The notes under the pieces were generated by a model, which worked only from the letters and a program-made list of their open reading frames with translations, was not told the origin of the DNA and did not search any database. This document shows, in pieces, positions 35,580 to 44,792 of a stretch of DNA of 64,000 bases. The stretch is taken from NCBI GenBank assembly GCA_021773095.1, contig JAJFKR010000006.1:1-64000 (forward strand). The letters are read 5' to 3'. Every line of letters begins with the position of its first letter. Position 1 is the first letter of the stretch. Both the position numbers and the translations under genes were made by a program. The DNA comes from Woeseiaceae bacterium (GTDB taxonomy: Bacteria > Pseudomonadota > Gammaproteobacteria > Steroidobacterales > Woeseiaceae).

Positions 35580-37282
35580 TGGTCGATTTCGATGTATGTG
35601 TAGTGGGAAGCGGTGCGGGTGGAGGTCCGATCGCGTTGACGTTGGCTGAGGCCGGGTTCTCTGTGCTGGTATTGGAGAAAGGACCCTGGCTGACGGAAGA
35701 CGATTTCTACAAAGATGAGATCGCTTGCTGCCGGCGCAACACCTATTCACGCAACCTGCGAGAAGAGTTTCACGTAGTAGAAAAACGCAACAAGGGCAAC
35801 GGCTGGACTGCGAAGCCTACTTACGACGGTGGCCGGGATTTTTGGAATGGCAATATGGTGGGCGGCTCATCAAATCTGATGAGTGGCTTCTTTCATCGCC
35901 TTAAGCCTAAAGACTTTCGTTTGCTGTCGGAGTTTGGTCCGATTGACGGTGCAAATGTTGCGGATTGGCCCATTGCTTATGACGATCTGGAACCTTACTA
36001 CGCAAAAGTTGAACGCGAAGTTGGCATTTCCGGCCGAGTCATCGAACATCCGAATCTTGAGCCACGATCAACGAACGACTATCCGTACCCGCCAACCGCT
36101 GAACACCCGGTGGCCGAATGGTTTGACGATCTTTGCCGAGGAGAAGGATTGCATTCAATTCCGGTTGCACGCGCCATATTGTCACGCCCGGCGAGTGGCA
36201 GATCCGCCTGTCAATACTCTGGCTATTGCGGAAGCTATGGTTGTTCCTCCGGCGCCAAGGGCAGTTCGCGTGCAGCATTGTTGAATCGTGCTGTTGCATC
36301 CGGGAATTGTGAAATTTGGCCGAATTGCCACGTCTGCCATCTGCAAAGCGACAGCAGCGGCCGGGTGGTGAGTGCCGATTATTATGATGCGAATGGAGTC
36401 GTTCAAAAAGTCCGCTCGGACCTGTTTGTTGTTGCTTGTCAGGCGGTTGAAACATCCCGATTGCTGCTGCTCTCGCGTGGGCCGCGTCATCCGAACGGTC
36501 TTGCAAACCGTCACAATCAAGTCGGCAAGAACCTGATTTTTTCGGGTGGTGGAGCCGGCACAGGTACGTTCCTGTATGACGACCTGGATCCGGAAAAAGC
36601 GGCTCAACTCAAGATCCGCGGGCCGTTCGTCAATCGTGCATTACAGGACTGGTATTACATCGATAATGACGAGATGGGCAAGGCGAAAGGCGGCACGATT
36701 GAATTTCTGTTTCGGCACCCAAACCCCACCGGTCGTGCGATTCAGCAGAAATGGGAGTCCGATCGATTGCTTTGGGGGCATCCATTGAAGAACAAGCTGC
36801 ACCGATATTTTACGAGTGCTGGCTACCTCCGCTTCGAAACGTTTGCGGACTGGCTACCCAACAATGACTGCAATGTGACCCTGGATTCGGCGCTAAAAGA
36901 CAAATGGGATGCGCCTGTTGCACGCATAAAAGTCGGCAAACATCCGCAGGACCTAAAGATCAGCCGATATCTGGCCCGCAAGGGCTATCAGATGCTGACT
37001 GATTTGGGCGCGGACAAGGTGAGTTGGGGCGTTAGCAGTAATCCGCCAGGCAACCTGATGGCCGGTGGTTGCCGGTTTGGGCACGATCCGGAAAAATCGG
37101 TACTTGACCGGAACTGCCGTGCACACGACGTTGAAAACCTGTACGTGACAGACGGGAGTTTCATGCCTACCGGTGGCAGCGTCCCTCACACCTGGACGAT
37201 CTACGCGAATGCATTTCGTGTTGCGGATAAAATAGTGGCCGAACACGGGAGCTCGCACCGAGGTGATTCACACAGGCTGTGA
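35579..37282 (+). CDS. GMC-family FAD-dependent oxidoreductase
   Basis: A 567-residue flavoprotein starting at ATG 35579 (a GTG one codon earlier is also possible). The FAD-binding dinucleotide motif VVGSGAGGGPIALTLAEAG is followed by LVLEKGPW. A WNGNMVGGSSNLMSGFFHRL segment and the C-terminal block LYVTDGSFMPTGGSVPHTWT contain the expected active-site His. It lacks its own signal peptide and should be co-exported with the Tat-bearing gamma subunit. The class oxidises sugar acids, sugar alcohols or other alcohols at the periplasmic face. No cytochrome c electron acceptor gene is adjacent. Confidence 0.92.
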   Translation: MVDFDVCVVGSGAGGGPIALTLAEAGFSVLVLEKGPWLTEDDFYKDEIACCRRNTYSRNLREEFHVVEKRNKGNGWTAKPTYDGGRDFWNGNMVGGSSNLMSGFFHRLKPKDFRLLSEFGPIDGANVADWPIAYDDLEPYYAKVEREVGISGRVIEHPNLEPRSTNDYPYPPTAEHPVAEWFDDLCRGEGLHSIPVARAILSRPASGRSACQYSGYCGSYGCSSGAKGSSRAALLNRAVASGNCEIWPNCHVCHLQSDSSGRVVSADYYDANGVVQKVRSDLFVVACQAVETSRLLLLSRGPRHPNGLANRHNQVGKNLIFSGGGAGTGTFLYDDLDPEKAAQLKIRGPFVNRALQDWYYIDNDEMGKAKGGTIEFLFRHPNPTGRAIQQKWESDRLLWGHPLKNKLHRYFTSAGYLRFETFADWLPNNDCNVTLDSALKDKWDAPVARIKVGKHPQDLKISRYLARKGYQMLTDLGADKVSWGVSSNPPGNLMAGGCRFGHDPEKSVLDRNCRAHDVENLYVTDGSFMPTGGSVPHTWTIYANAFRVADKIVAEHGSSHRGDSHRL

Positions 37283-37346
37283 CCAGTCCGGAAGACCCAG
37301 ACTCCTCGACTTCCACGTCCGAGCTGACGAGCGGTAACGGCGGTAC

Positions 37347-38639
37347 TTGTTCCCTCAAGATTTCGAAATAAATGCCGGTACGATCTCCAAAAGTATTTCG
37401 GCCTACGATATGCAGGTCAGCGACGCGATTTATGGCGAATGCCAACGCTACGTCTGTCGAGAACGGCTGGAGGCAATGCTCGACTATGAGCAGTCGCTTA
37501 CCCGGGAAAGACTATCGAAGTCGCGCGGTGATTCGAGCAGTTTTTTCACATTCGCCGATACCGTGTCTGCGAGAAATTACCACGGCAGCAACGAATGTCA
37601 CGCGTGGATGGGAATGCGGTTTCAGGCCGGGCCCAATCAGGATGACAGTACGATCATTTTGCACGTGCGTATGCGAGATGAAAGCAACGCGTTGCAGCAG
37701 GAGACGCTCGGCATTGTTGGCGTGAATCTGATACACGGCGCCTACACGCTGCACCAGGAACCCGCAGTGCTTCTCGCGTCCTTGATAGACGGTCTTTCTA
37801 CGGATCGGATCGAGATCGACATGATCGACTTCAGCGGTCCGGCATTCGAGGAAATGGACAATCGAATAATGTCGCTGCACCTGGTGCAACTGGGTTTGAC
37901 CGGCGCGGCGATGTTTTCTGCCGATGGCAAGGCACTGCAACCCTCCGAGGTACTTCGTAAGCGCCCATTACTTATTGAAAGAGGGCGCTTTCGTCCAGTG
38001 ACTCACGTCAATATCGACATGCTGAATGTCGCGCAAACGGAATTCGAAAAGGTTTGCGATGCTGATGCGGGCTCCATCATCCCAATCATGGAAATTTCAA
38101 TGCACAACCTCGTTGAGGATGGTGAGGTGTGTCTCGAGGATTTCGTGAGCAGGGCCGAAGTCCTGGCAACGACCGGCCATATCGTTTTGATTTCCGATTT
38201 TCCAGAACATTATCGTTTGGCTAATTATCTGAGTCAGTATACAAACCGGCCCATCGGCCTCGCTATGGGGCTCGGAACCCTGCGCAGTATTTTTGACGAA
38301 CAGTATTATGAAGGCCTTGCCGGCGGTATTCTCGAAAGTCTGGGTCAGCTGTTCAAAGACCAGATAAGCATTTTCGTCTATCCACTGAAAAATACTGTCA
38401 CCGGCAAGATAGAATGCCTTGAGGACCTGAGGCTTCCGAACTCTCTGCACCACTTGTTTCATTATATAAGGAAGCGCAACGGCATCTTTCCTCTTGAGGA
38501 CGTTGTGCATCAGTATCTTGATATTCATTCGCCGGATGTAATTGACAGAATTTCGAACGGCGGAGATTGGAAAGATATGGTGCCGGAAAGCGTGGCTGCT
38601 GCGATCATGCAGCGTAAACTCTTTGGATATTCCAACTGA
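37347..38639 (+). CDS. Uncharacterised conserved protein (430 aa)
   Basis: A cytoplasmic protein with no membrane segment. Conserved-looking blocks are NECHAWMGMRFQAGPNQ, IVGVNLIHGAY, RIEIDMIDFSGPAFEEMDNR, PVTHVNIDMLN, EISMHNLVEDGEV and FVYPLKNTV. I recall similar proteins from other proteobacteria listed under unreliable names (TonB receptor, nicotinate-nucleotide adenylyltransferase), but I see no domain supporting either name. The first possible start is TTG 37347, just after an in-frame TAA and behind GGCGG; an in-frame ATG at 37410 is the alternative. It lies 64 bp after the GMC gene and 16 bp before the antiporter gene, on the same strand. Confidence 0.8.
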   Translation: MFPQDFEINAGTISKSISAYDMQVSDAIYGECQRYVCRERLEAMLDYEQSLTRERLSKSRGDSSSFFTFADTVSARNYHGSNECHAWMGMRFQAGPNQDDSTIILHVRMRDESNALQQETLGIVGVNLIHGAYTLHQEPAVLLASLIDGLSTDRIEIDMIDFSGPAFEEMDNRIMSLHLVQLGLTGAAMFSADGKALQPSEVLRKRPLLIERGRFRPVTHVNIDMLNVAQTEFEKVCDADAGSIIPIMEISMHNLVEDGEVCLEDFVSRAEVLATTGHIVLISDFPEHYRLANYLSQYTNRPIGLAMGLGTLRSIFDEQYYEGLAGGILESLGQLFKDQISIFVYPLKNTVTGKIECLEDLRLPNSLHHLFHYIRKRNGIFPLEDVVHQYLDIHSPDVIDRISNGGDWKDMVPESVAAAIMQRKLFGYSN

Positions 38640-38655
38640 CAGCGGACAATAAATC

Positions 38656-39960
38656 ATGAGCGTTTTCGAAATTGGTGCGTTTCTCATCGGCCTTTCCGCG
38701 CTGTTTGGCTACGTTAATCACAAGATGCTGCGTTTGCCGCACACGATTGGTCTCGTGATGATGGCACTGGCGGCTTCGCTGGTGATCATCGCCATGGAAT
38801 TTTTGAGTCCGTCCACAAGCGTTCTGAGCATAGTTACCGGTGTACTGCAGCAAATCGACTTTCATGAAACAGTGATGCGCGGCATGTTAAGTTTCCTGCT
38901 GTTTGCCGGCGCAATGCACGTTGATTTTTCCGTTTTCCGATCGCAGTCGCAGGCAATTGCGCTTATGGCGACCATGGGGATTCTCATATCGACGTTCGCC
39001 ATCGGTTGGGCGACATGGATCTTGCTCAACTATTTCGGCATTGAGATGCCATTTATTTGGGCGCTGGTCTTCGGCGCTCTCATCAGCCCGACCGATCCGG
39101 TGGCTGTGCTGGGTCTTTTCAAGACGGTGGCTGTGCCCGAGACACTGGAAGCCAAGATGGCGGGTGAATCGCTATTCAATGACGGTGTCGGAGTTGTGGT
39201 TTTTACCGTTGTTGTAGCGATCGCAGTCGGAGCGGGTGGACACGGTGGTGACACGAGTGTGTTGGCCATCGCGGAGCTGTTCCTGATGGAAGCTATCGGC
39301 GGTGCGGTGCTAGGCCTGCTCGCGGGCTATATCGGTTACCGCGCGATGTACCACATTGATGAGCATAATCTCGAAGTTCTAATAACCCTGGCCGTGGTGA
39401 TGGTGACCTATGCGGTCGCGATGCGGCTGCACATGAGCGGTCCCATCGCGATGGTTGTCGCCGGGCTCTTTATCGGTAACAAAGGTCTGAAATTTGCGGT
39501 TAGCGACAATACCCGGGACTATGTCAAGAAATTCTGGTCGCTACTGGATGAAATATTGAACTCGGTGTTGTTTCTTCTTATCGGGCTTGAGGTGCTGGTG
39601 ATCGCGAAACGTGCTGATCATATTGAAGTTGCGCTCCTCGCAATACCCATCACACTCGCGGCTCGACTGATCAGTGTCTATGTCCCGATAACGATCCTAT
39701 CGAGATGGAAAACGTTTACCAAAGGCGCCGTACCGATACTGACCTGGGGCGGTTTGCGGGGCGGAATAGCGGTTGCCCTGGCATTGTCGCTACCGGTGAA
39801 TGAATACAAACCAACAATCCTGACCATCACCTATGCGGTGGTCTTATTCTCGATAATCGTGCAAGGATTGACGATCAAACCACTGGTCGAGCGCCTGGTC
39901 TCCAAGGGCGCGGTTGACGATGCCATCTTCAATAGTGCCTTTGAAGATGCGGATATTTGA
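38656..39960 (+). CDS. Na+/H+ (cation:proton) antiporter, CPA1 family
   Basis: A 434-residue membrane protein with about 12 hydrophobic helices. The CPA1 ion-site signature LISPTDPVAVLGLF is near residue 145, followed by MAGESLFNDGVGVVVF, whose Asn-Asp pair binds the transported ion. WGGLRGGIAVALALSLP lies near residue 370. Length and helix plan fit single-domain NhaP/NhaK-like exchangers without a large cytosolic tail. They exchange Na+ or K+ for protons for pH and salt homeostasis, fitting a marine host. A strong terminator follows 34 bp after the stop. Confidence 0.93.
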   Translation: MSVFEIGAFLIGLSALFGYVNHKMLRLPHTIGLVMMALAASLVIIAMEFLSPSTSVLSIVTGVLQQIDFHETVMRGMLSFLLFAGAMHVDFSVFRSQSQAIALMATMGILISTFAIGWATWILLNYFGIEMPFIWALVFGALISPTDPVAVLGLFKTVAVPETLEAKMAGESLFNDGVGVVVFTVVVAIAVGAGGHGGDTSVLAIAELFLMEAIGGAVLGLLAGYIGYRAMYHIDEHNLEVLITLAVVMVTYAVAMRLHMSGPIAMVVAGLFIGNKGLKFAVSDNTRDYVKKFWSLLDEILNSVLFLLIGLEVLVIAKRADHIEVALLAIPITLAARLISVYVPITILSRWKTFTKGAVPILTWGGLRGGIAVALALSLPVNEYKPTILTITYAVVLFSIIVQGLTIKPLVERLVSKGAVDDAIFNSAFEDADI

Positions 39961-39994
39961 TGTCTTAAGGTTTTTTCAATAATATCGCGCTGCT

Positions 39995-40027
39995 CCGGAC
40001 AATCCTTTCTGATTGTCCGGTTTTTTT
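39995..40027 (+). terminator. Strong Rho-independent terminator after the antiporter gene
   Basis: CCGGACAATC-CTTTCT-GATTGTCCGG is a perfect 10-bp stem with a 6-base loop followed by seven T. It closes the plus-strand transcription unit and separates it from the small lipoprotein gene starting 25 bp later. Confidence 0.92.
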
Positions 40028-40052
40028 GGCTGTAAGAACGAGGGAGATTTTC

Positions 40053-40244
40053 TTGAGAAATGTAATTGTTTTGGTGGTACTGGCGATGTGGCTTGTGGCC
40101 TGTGCATCCAATCAAACGGCTCAATCCGAGGGTTCAGAGGGAGAAACGTCGGCGACTGCCGAGGACTCCGCAACCCCAAAGAAGGATTGCAAGCACGAAA
40201 GAAACAGCGGTGGATTCTCCCGCGTCAAGCGCGTTTGCAGTTAA
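40053..40244 (+). CDS. Small two-cysteine lipoprotein
   Basis: A 63-residue protein started by TTG at 40053, six bases after AGGGAG. An upstream frame opening at 40026 lies inside the terminator T run and is not a plausible start. The N-terminus is a short lipoprotein signal with lipobox LVAC (Cys16). A Ser/Thr/Glu-rich linker follows, then a conserved-looking tail KDCKHERNSGGFSRVKRVC. This CxxxxxxxG...VC ending recurs in many tiny gammaproteobacterial exported proteins of unknown function; the two cysteines may form a disulfide. Its closeness to the preceding terminator suggests its own promoter overlapping that hairpin. Confidence 0.75.
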   Translation: MRNVIVLVVLAMWLVACASNQTAQSEGSEGETSATAEDSATPKKDCKHERNSGGFSRVKRVCS

Positions 40245-40338
40245 GTCCAGACCTCGAATTTCAAAACGATACTCCGGAGCCGCTGTCCTGTTATTTCGGA
40301 CGGGTAGCGGCAAGCGCGTTATGTCAACGCAACAGGTA

Positions 40339-41970
40339 TCAGGTGCCGGGAAACTTGTAGTCCGCGAATTGCTCGCGCAATGCCAGCTTGTTGAGTTTTC
40401 CGGTCGCGGTATGCGGCAGTTCATCGACGAAAACCACATCGTCGGGTCGCCACATCTTGTCAAGGCGGCTGCTTAACCAGGTCAATACTTCATCTTTATC
40501 AATATCGTCGCCAGCATTCTTGACGGCGATAAGCAATGGACGCTCCGACCATTTTGGATGATAGCGACCGATAACGGCGGCTTCCGCAATTTTCGGATTA
40601 TCAACGGCCGCATTCTCAAGATCGATCGAGCTGATCCATTCGCCGCCGGACTTAATGACGTCTTTTGTGCGATCCGTTATCTGCATGTAGCCGTCGGGAT
40701 CAATGGTTGCTACATCCCCCGTTTCGAACCAGCCGTCTTTATCCAGCGGATCGACGTCGTCGAGCCGGAAGTAACTGTTGCAGACCCAGGGCCCGCGGAC
40801 TTTAAGCGCACCGAACGCAACGCCGTCCCAGGGTAATTCGTCGCCGTCCGGGCCGGTGATCTTCATTTCAATGCCGAATACGCCGCGACCCTGTTTTGCT
40901 TGCAGCCTGGCAACGTCGTCAGCCGGAAGATCCTTATTGCTCGACTTGAGACTGAACACGGTGCCAAGAGGGCTCGTTTCAGTCATGCCCCAGCCCTGGC
41001 ACACGGTAATTCCGAAACCATCCCGAAATCCTTCGATGATAGAAAGCGGGCAGGCGGCGCCGCCAACACTTAGGCGCTTTATACTGTCGATTCGTTTGCC
41101 CGACGCCTTAAGATAGCTGAGCAGGCCCAGCCATATTGTGGGTACGCCCGATGCGATCGTGATGGACTCTTCCTCCATCAGGGCCTGCAATGTTTCACCG
41201 TCTCCCATCTTGGGTCCGGGGAATACAATCTTCGAGCCGACCAGCACGGTGGCGTAGGGAATACCCCATCCGTTCACATGAAACATTGGCACGACCGGCA
41301 TTACTGTGTCGTCACCCGAGAGTCCGAGCACGTCAGCCAAACAGCTTGCATAGGCGTGTAGCATCGTTGAGCGATGGCTGTACAACACACCTTTCGGGTT
41401 GCCGGTGGTACCCGATGTGTAGCACAGCGAACTCGCAGTATTCTCATCGAACTCCAGCCATTCGAATTCATCTGACTCCGCGGCGATCAGGGTCTCGTAA
41501 CACATTACGTTGGGGAGCGAGGTCTTTGGCATGTGCTCTTCATCTGTGAGCACAATGATTCCTTGTACGCCTGCTAACTGATCCGCCAGCGCTTCCAGCA
41601 AGGGCACAACCAGCAAATCGACAAATACGAATTTGTCCTCCGCGTGATTGATGATGTAGGCGACCTGCTCCGGAAATAATTTGGGATTGATGGTGTGGCA
41701 CACCATGGCGCTGCCGGAAACAGCGTAGTAGAGCTCAAAGTGGCGATAGTCGTTCCAGGCGAGAGTAGCGATGCGATCGCCGGCTTCCGCGCCCAGGCGT
41801 TTGAGCGCGTTTGCCAGTTGGCGCGTACGCTGGAAGGACTCGCGAAACGTGTAGCGATGCCGCGGGTTATCGGCCGTGACCGAAACAATTTCCTGGTCGG
41901 GATAATTCTTGTCTGCTGATCGCAATAAGCTTGAGATCATCAATTGACTGTCCATCATCAGTCCGCGCAT
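40339..41970 (-). CDS. Acyl-CoA synthetase (AMP-binding, long/medium-chain fatty acid type)
   Basis: A 543-residue adenylate-forming enzyme with the AMP-binding P-loop [13 protein letters not shown], the A5-type GWGMTETSP, the A7-type [15 protein letters not shown] and a C-terminal lysine region ([13 protein letters not shown]). The start at 41970 follows GGGGAG. It activates a fatty acid to its CoA thioester. As the third gene of the WS/DGAT operon it would supply acyl-CoA for wax ester or triacylglycerol formation (inference). Chain-length preference cannot be read. The gene lies 30 bp downstream of the alpha/beta hydrolase. Confidence 0.93.
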   Translation of the reverse strand: MRGLMMDSQLMISSLLRSADKNYPDQEIVSVTADNPRHRYTFRESFQRTRQLANALKRLGAEAGDRIATLAWNDYRHFELYYAVSGSAMVCHTINPKLFPEQVAYIINHAEDKFVFVDLLVVPLLEALADQLAGVQGIIVLTDEEHMPKTSLPNVMCYETLIAAESDEFEWLEFDENTASSLCYTSGTTGNPKGVLYSHRSTMLHAYASCLADVLGLSGDDTVMPVVPMFHVNGWGIPYATVLVGSKIVFPGPKMGDGETLQALMEEESITIASGVPTIWLGLLSYLKASGKRIDSIKRLSVGGAACPLSIIEGFRDGFGITVCQGWGMTETSPLGTVFSLKSSNKDLPADDVARLQAKQGRGVFGIEMKITGPDGDELPWDGVAFGALKVRGPWVCNSYFRLDDVDPLDKDGWFETGDVATIDPDGYMQITDRTKDVIKSGGEWISSIDLENAAVDNPKIAEAAVIGRYHPKWSERPLLIAVKNAGDDIDKDEVLTWLSSRLDKMWRPDDVVFVDELPHTATGKLNKLALREQFADYKFPGT

Positions 41971-42000
41971 GTTTTCTCCCCGTTGTGTTTCGATTGGTCG

Positions 42001-42933
42001 TTATGCTGCCTGGTCTGACGAGTTCTTCGCGCCGAAACTGTTCTCGGCTGAGCAAAGGTGCAGAAGCAAGTGGTCAACGACGGCTGGCAAATGTTTGGGT
42101 GGCAGATCATGGCCCATTCCTTCTATGACCTGCACGCGTGCTTTTTCTATTTCGGTGGCGATATCCAATCCGTTTGGGAGTGGTACCAGCGGATCCGCGG
42201 AGCCGTGAATGACCAGGCTCGGTGCGCTTATTTTTCGCGTCCATTCGCGAAGGTCACCGCTGGCGATGATCGCCGCCATTTGACGCCGGATACCGGCGGG
42301 TGACGAATTCCGGTCGATAGACGCAGCGACTTGTCGGCGTAATTCAACCGTGTCTCTACCGCCGTCCTTCGTGCCGATCAGGGTCGAGATTCGCATCGTG
42401 ATATCAACGAGTTCGTCGCGCGTGCTGGTGCGCTTGCGCGCGGTGAGAATCTCAAATGCGAGTTTGGGGTGAGCTTTCGGCAAAGCAGGATTATTTGTTG
42501 ACGACATGATCGCAGTAAAACTTTTGGCTCGCTGCGGATTCTCGGCGCAAAGTATTTGTCCGATCATGCCGCCCATCGACGCGCCGACGATATGAGCGTG
42601 CCGGATATTCATGGCATCCATGACGCCGAGCGTATCGTTTGACATGTCGGTCAGTTTGTACGGTGCCAGCGAACCGGCTAATCCAACCCCGCCGAGAAGC
42701 GCGACGAGAAGCGGCGATGTTGCGCGCTCGGAGCTCAATTTTTCGGACAACCCGATATCACGGTTATCGAATGCGATGACGTAGAATCCTTTATCCACAA
42801 TCGACTGAATAAAGGCTTCCGGCCAGAGCGTTAACTGCGCGGCAAGACCCATGATGAGTACCACCGGCGGGTCGGATGGGTTGCCGTATTCTTCGACTTC
42901 GATCCTGAGACCGTTGCTGGTAACTGTCGCCAT
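42001..42933 (-). CDS. Alpha/beta hydrolase (serine type)
   Basis: A 310-residue hydrolase starting at ATG 42933 behind AGGAA; a 29-codon in-frame extension overlaps the upstream gene and is unlikely. The LIMGLAAQLTLW oxyanion segment, AFDNRDIGLSE, the serine nucleophile elbow GASMGGM and the late GMGHDLPP His are all present. Sequence pattern is close to lipases/esterases of the monoacylglycerol or homoserine-acyl-ester kind. Between a wax ester synthase and an acyl-CoA synthetase, an esterase or lipase role in storage-lipid turnover is reasonable but inferred. Confidence 0.9.
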   Translation of the reverse strand: MATVTSNGLRIEVEEYGNPSDPPVVLIMGLAAQLTLWPEAFIQSIVDKGFYVIAFDNRDIGLSEKLSSERATSPLLVALLGGVGLAGSLAPYKLTDMSNDTLGVMDAMNIRHAHIVGASMGGMIGQILCAENPQRAKSFTAIMSSTNNPALPKAHPKLAFEILTARKRTSTRDELVDITMRISTLIGTKDGGRDTVELRRQVAASIDRNSSPAGIRRQMAAIIASGDLREWTRKISAPSLVIHGSADPLVPLPNGLDIATEIEKARVQVIEGMGHDLPPKHLPAVVDHLLLHLCSAENSFGAKNSSDQAA

Positions 42934-42941
42934 CGAAATTC

Positions 42942-44387
42942 CTACCCGGCCAGCAAATCGTCGAAGGATGATTGCAGGCACTCTGCATAAAACGCGGGGT
43001 CGGGCAGCATATCTCGACACGCCGTGACCGCTATGCCAATTTCACCACAATAACTCGTGACGGCCTGGAACAGTCCCATCGAGTCCATGACAGGACCGAC
43101 ACCAAAGGATCGCACCATGCGGGCGCCCGCCATGTAGAGCGGTACCGGCGGGCCCGGCACATTAGTGACGACGGTATTGAACATGGGGTTCAGCTGATTG
43201 GCCAGACCGAGCCGCGAATAGAGCCGCGTGGACACGCCGGAGATCATGGCCGGAGCGAGCTTCGACATCTCCGATATCTCGCGAGCGCCGATGGCGTTTG
43301 AAAGTTCCTTGGACTTCACGGCTTTTTCATGTGTGAATCGAAGTCGCTCGAGCGGATCTTTGATGTGCGTGCCCAGCGCAATGCTCAGTGCAGATACTTC
43401 GTTGCCCAGTGATTTTTTTTCGTCGCTCGATCGGACTGACAAAGGTGCCATGGCGACCAGCGATTCCTCGGGGAGTTCATCCTTGCTGTCGAGATAGCGG
43501 TGTAATGCACCACCAACGACGGCAAGCATTACATCGTTAACTGTGACGCCGGGTACACGCTGGCGGATTTTCTTGACATCAGCAAGACTGAACGACACCG
43601 CTTCAAAAACGCGCTGGCCCGAAACGATACCGTTGAATCTTGTGCGCGGTACGCTTGAGCCGAACAGTTTGAAGTCATCGCGCGTGAATCCGACGGCGTA
43701 TTTGAGTGCGCCCGGAGCCATTCGTCCTGCGTGCATTAATGCCTGAAAGGGTTTTACGAGGTTATTGTAATTCGCACGAGCCAGTATTTCGACGGTGCCA
43801 ACCTGGCGGCCGGGCGGATTGCCGGGCTCATCGCTGCCCACCTCATCCTCGGGTTGCAACGAGTGGATGGCTTCCGAGATTTGCACGCCCGATGCACCGT
43901 CGATCGCGCAATGATGGACCTTCGACACGATCGCGTAGGATCCGGTGGGTATGCCGGGGACATTGTCCAGGCCCTCAATGACCGTGAACTCCCAAAGCGG
44001 TTTTGAAATGTCGAGCGGCCGTGCGTGCAGCCTTGCGACCTGGATGCAGAGCTGGCGCCAGTCTCCGGGGTGCGGCAGTGCGATATGACGAATATGGAAT
44101 TCGATATCGAAATCCGGATCGTCGACCCAGTACGGGCGATCGAAGTCCAGTGGCACCTGCTTTAATTTCTGGCAAAACGTCTTGGCACGGTGCGTCCTGT
44201 CATCGACGAATTTAAGAATATCCTTTAATCGAACCGTGCCGTCGGGTGCGGAGGCGGGGTCATAAATCGCGCAAGAGCCAATGTGCATTGGGGTTCGCGC
44301 GGACTCCGCGTGCAGGAAAAAAGCATCAAGGCCCGATAGCTGCTCGGGCGCCCATTTATCAAAAAGGTCAGTCAGTTTTGTTGCCAA
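42942..44387 (-). CDS. Wax ester synthase/acyl-CoA:diacylglycerol acyltransferase (WS/DGAT)
   Basis: A 481-residue acyltransferase with the WS/DGAT catalytic motif HHCAIDG (His158, His159, Asp163) and the family segments LSGLDAFFLHAESARTPMH at the N-terminus, VMLAVVGGALHRYL in the middle, and VTNVPGPPVPLYMAGA near the C-terminus. It transfers acyl groups from acyl-CoA to fatty alcohols or diacylglycerol, making wax esters or triacylglycerol at the membrane and lipid droplets. It is the first gene of a three-gene minus-strand operon ending with the acyl-CoA synthetase, and it diverges from a polyhydroxyalkanoate-granule-type gene. Confidence 0.95.
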   Translation of the reverse strand: MATKLTDLFDKWAPEQLSGLDAFFLHAESARTPMHIGSCAIYDPASAPDGTVRLKDILKFVDDRTHRAKTFCQKLKQVPLDFDRPYWVDDPDFDIEFHIRHIALPHPGDWRQLCIQVARLHARPLDISKPLWEFTVIEGLDNVPGIPTGSYAIVSKVHHCAIDGASGVQISEAIHSLQPEDEVGSDEPGNPPGRQVGTVEILARANYNNLVKPFQALMHAGRMAPGALKYAVGFTRDDFKLFGSSVPRTRFNGIVSGQRVFEAVSFSLADVKKIRQRVPGVTVNDVMLAVVGGALHRYLDSKDELPEESLVAMAPLSVRSSDEKKSLGNEVSALSIALGTHIKDPLERLRFTHEKAVKSKELSNAIGAREISEMSKLAPAMISGVSTRLYSRLGLANQLNPMFNTVVTNVPGPPVPLYMAGARMVRSFGVGPVMDSMGLFQAVTSYCGEIGIAVTACRDMLPDPAFYAECLQSSFDDLLAG

Positions 44388-44525
44388 GTCTTCGATCCTG
44401 ATTCGTCATGCGGGCCACAAAGCGGTCTAGTCTAGTATAAATGCGCGTACCGGGTGTCTGAAAAGTCGGGAATATGTGTTTCAATATCAATTCCGGTCGG
44501 CGCGGCCCTGAGGTTTTCGACAGCA

Positions 44526-44792
44526 ATGAAACTAGAACGAAATCACGAACTTGGTATCGACGAGGCTAAACAACGTGTTGATCGTATTCGGTCTGGCATC
44601 GAATCACAGTATGGACTGTCGGGTAACTGGAAGGGCGATACTCTGAAATTCTTCGGCGCAGGCGTAAACGGACACATCATCGTGGACGAGCAGCGTGTGT
44701 TGGTGGAGGTGCGTCTTGGTTTTGCGATGTTGCTGATGGAAGGGCCTATCAAATCACACATATCCGCCGCAATGGACGAGCACCTGGTATGA
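44526..44792 (+). CDS. Polyhydroxyalkanoic acid system family protein
   Basis: An 88-residue protein from ATG 44526; a 24-codon upstream extension from 44454 carries no conserved sequence. Pattern MKLERNHELGIDEAKQRVD, YGLSGNWKGDTLKFFGAGVN and GHIIVDEQRVLVEVRLGF match the PHA_gran_rgn family (PF09650). These are small proteins found near polyhydroxyalkanoate genes in gammaproteobacteria, with no known biochemistry. Its stop overlaps the molybdopterin oxidoreductase start by 4 bases. Coupling with that gene rather than with PHA synthase genes is unusual. Confidence 0.82.
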   Translation: MKLERNHELGIDEAKQRVDRIRSGIESQYGLSGNWKGDTLKFFGAGVNGHIIVDEQRVLVEVRLGFAMLLMEGPIKSHISAAMDEHLV

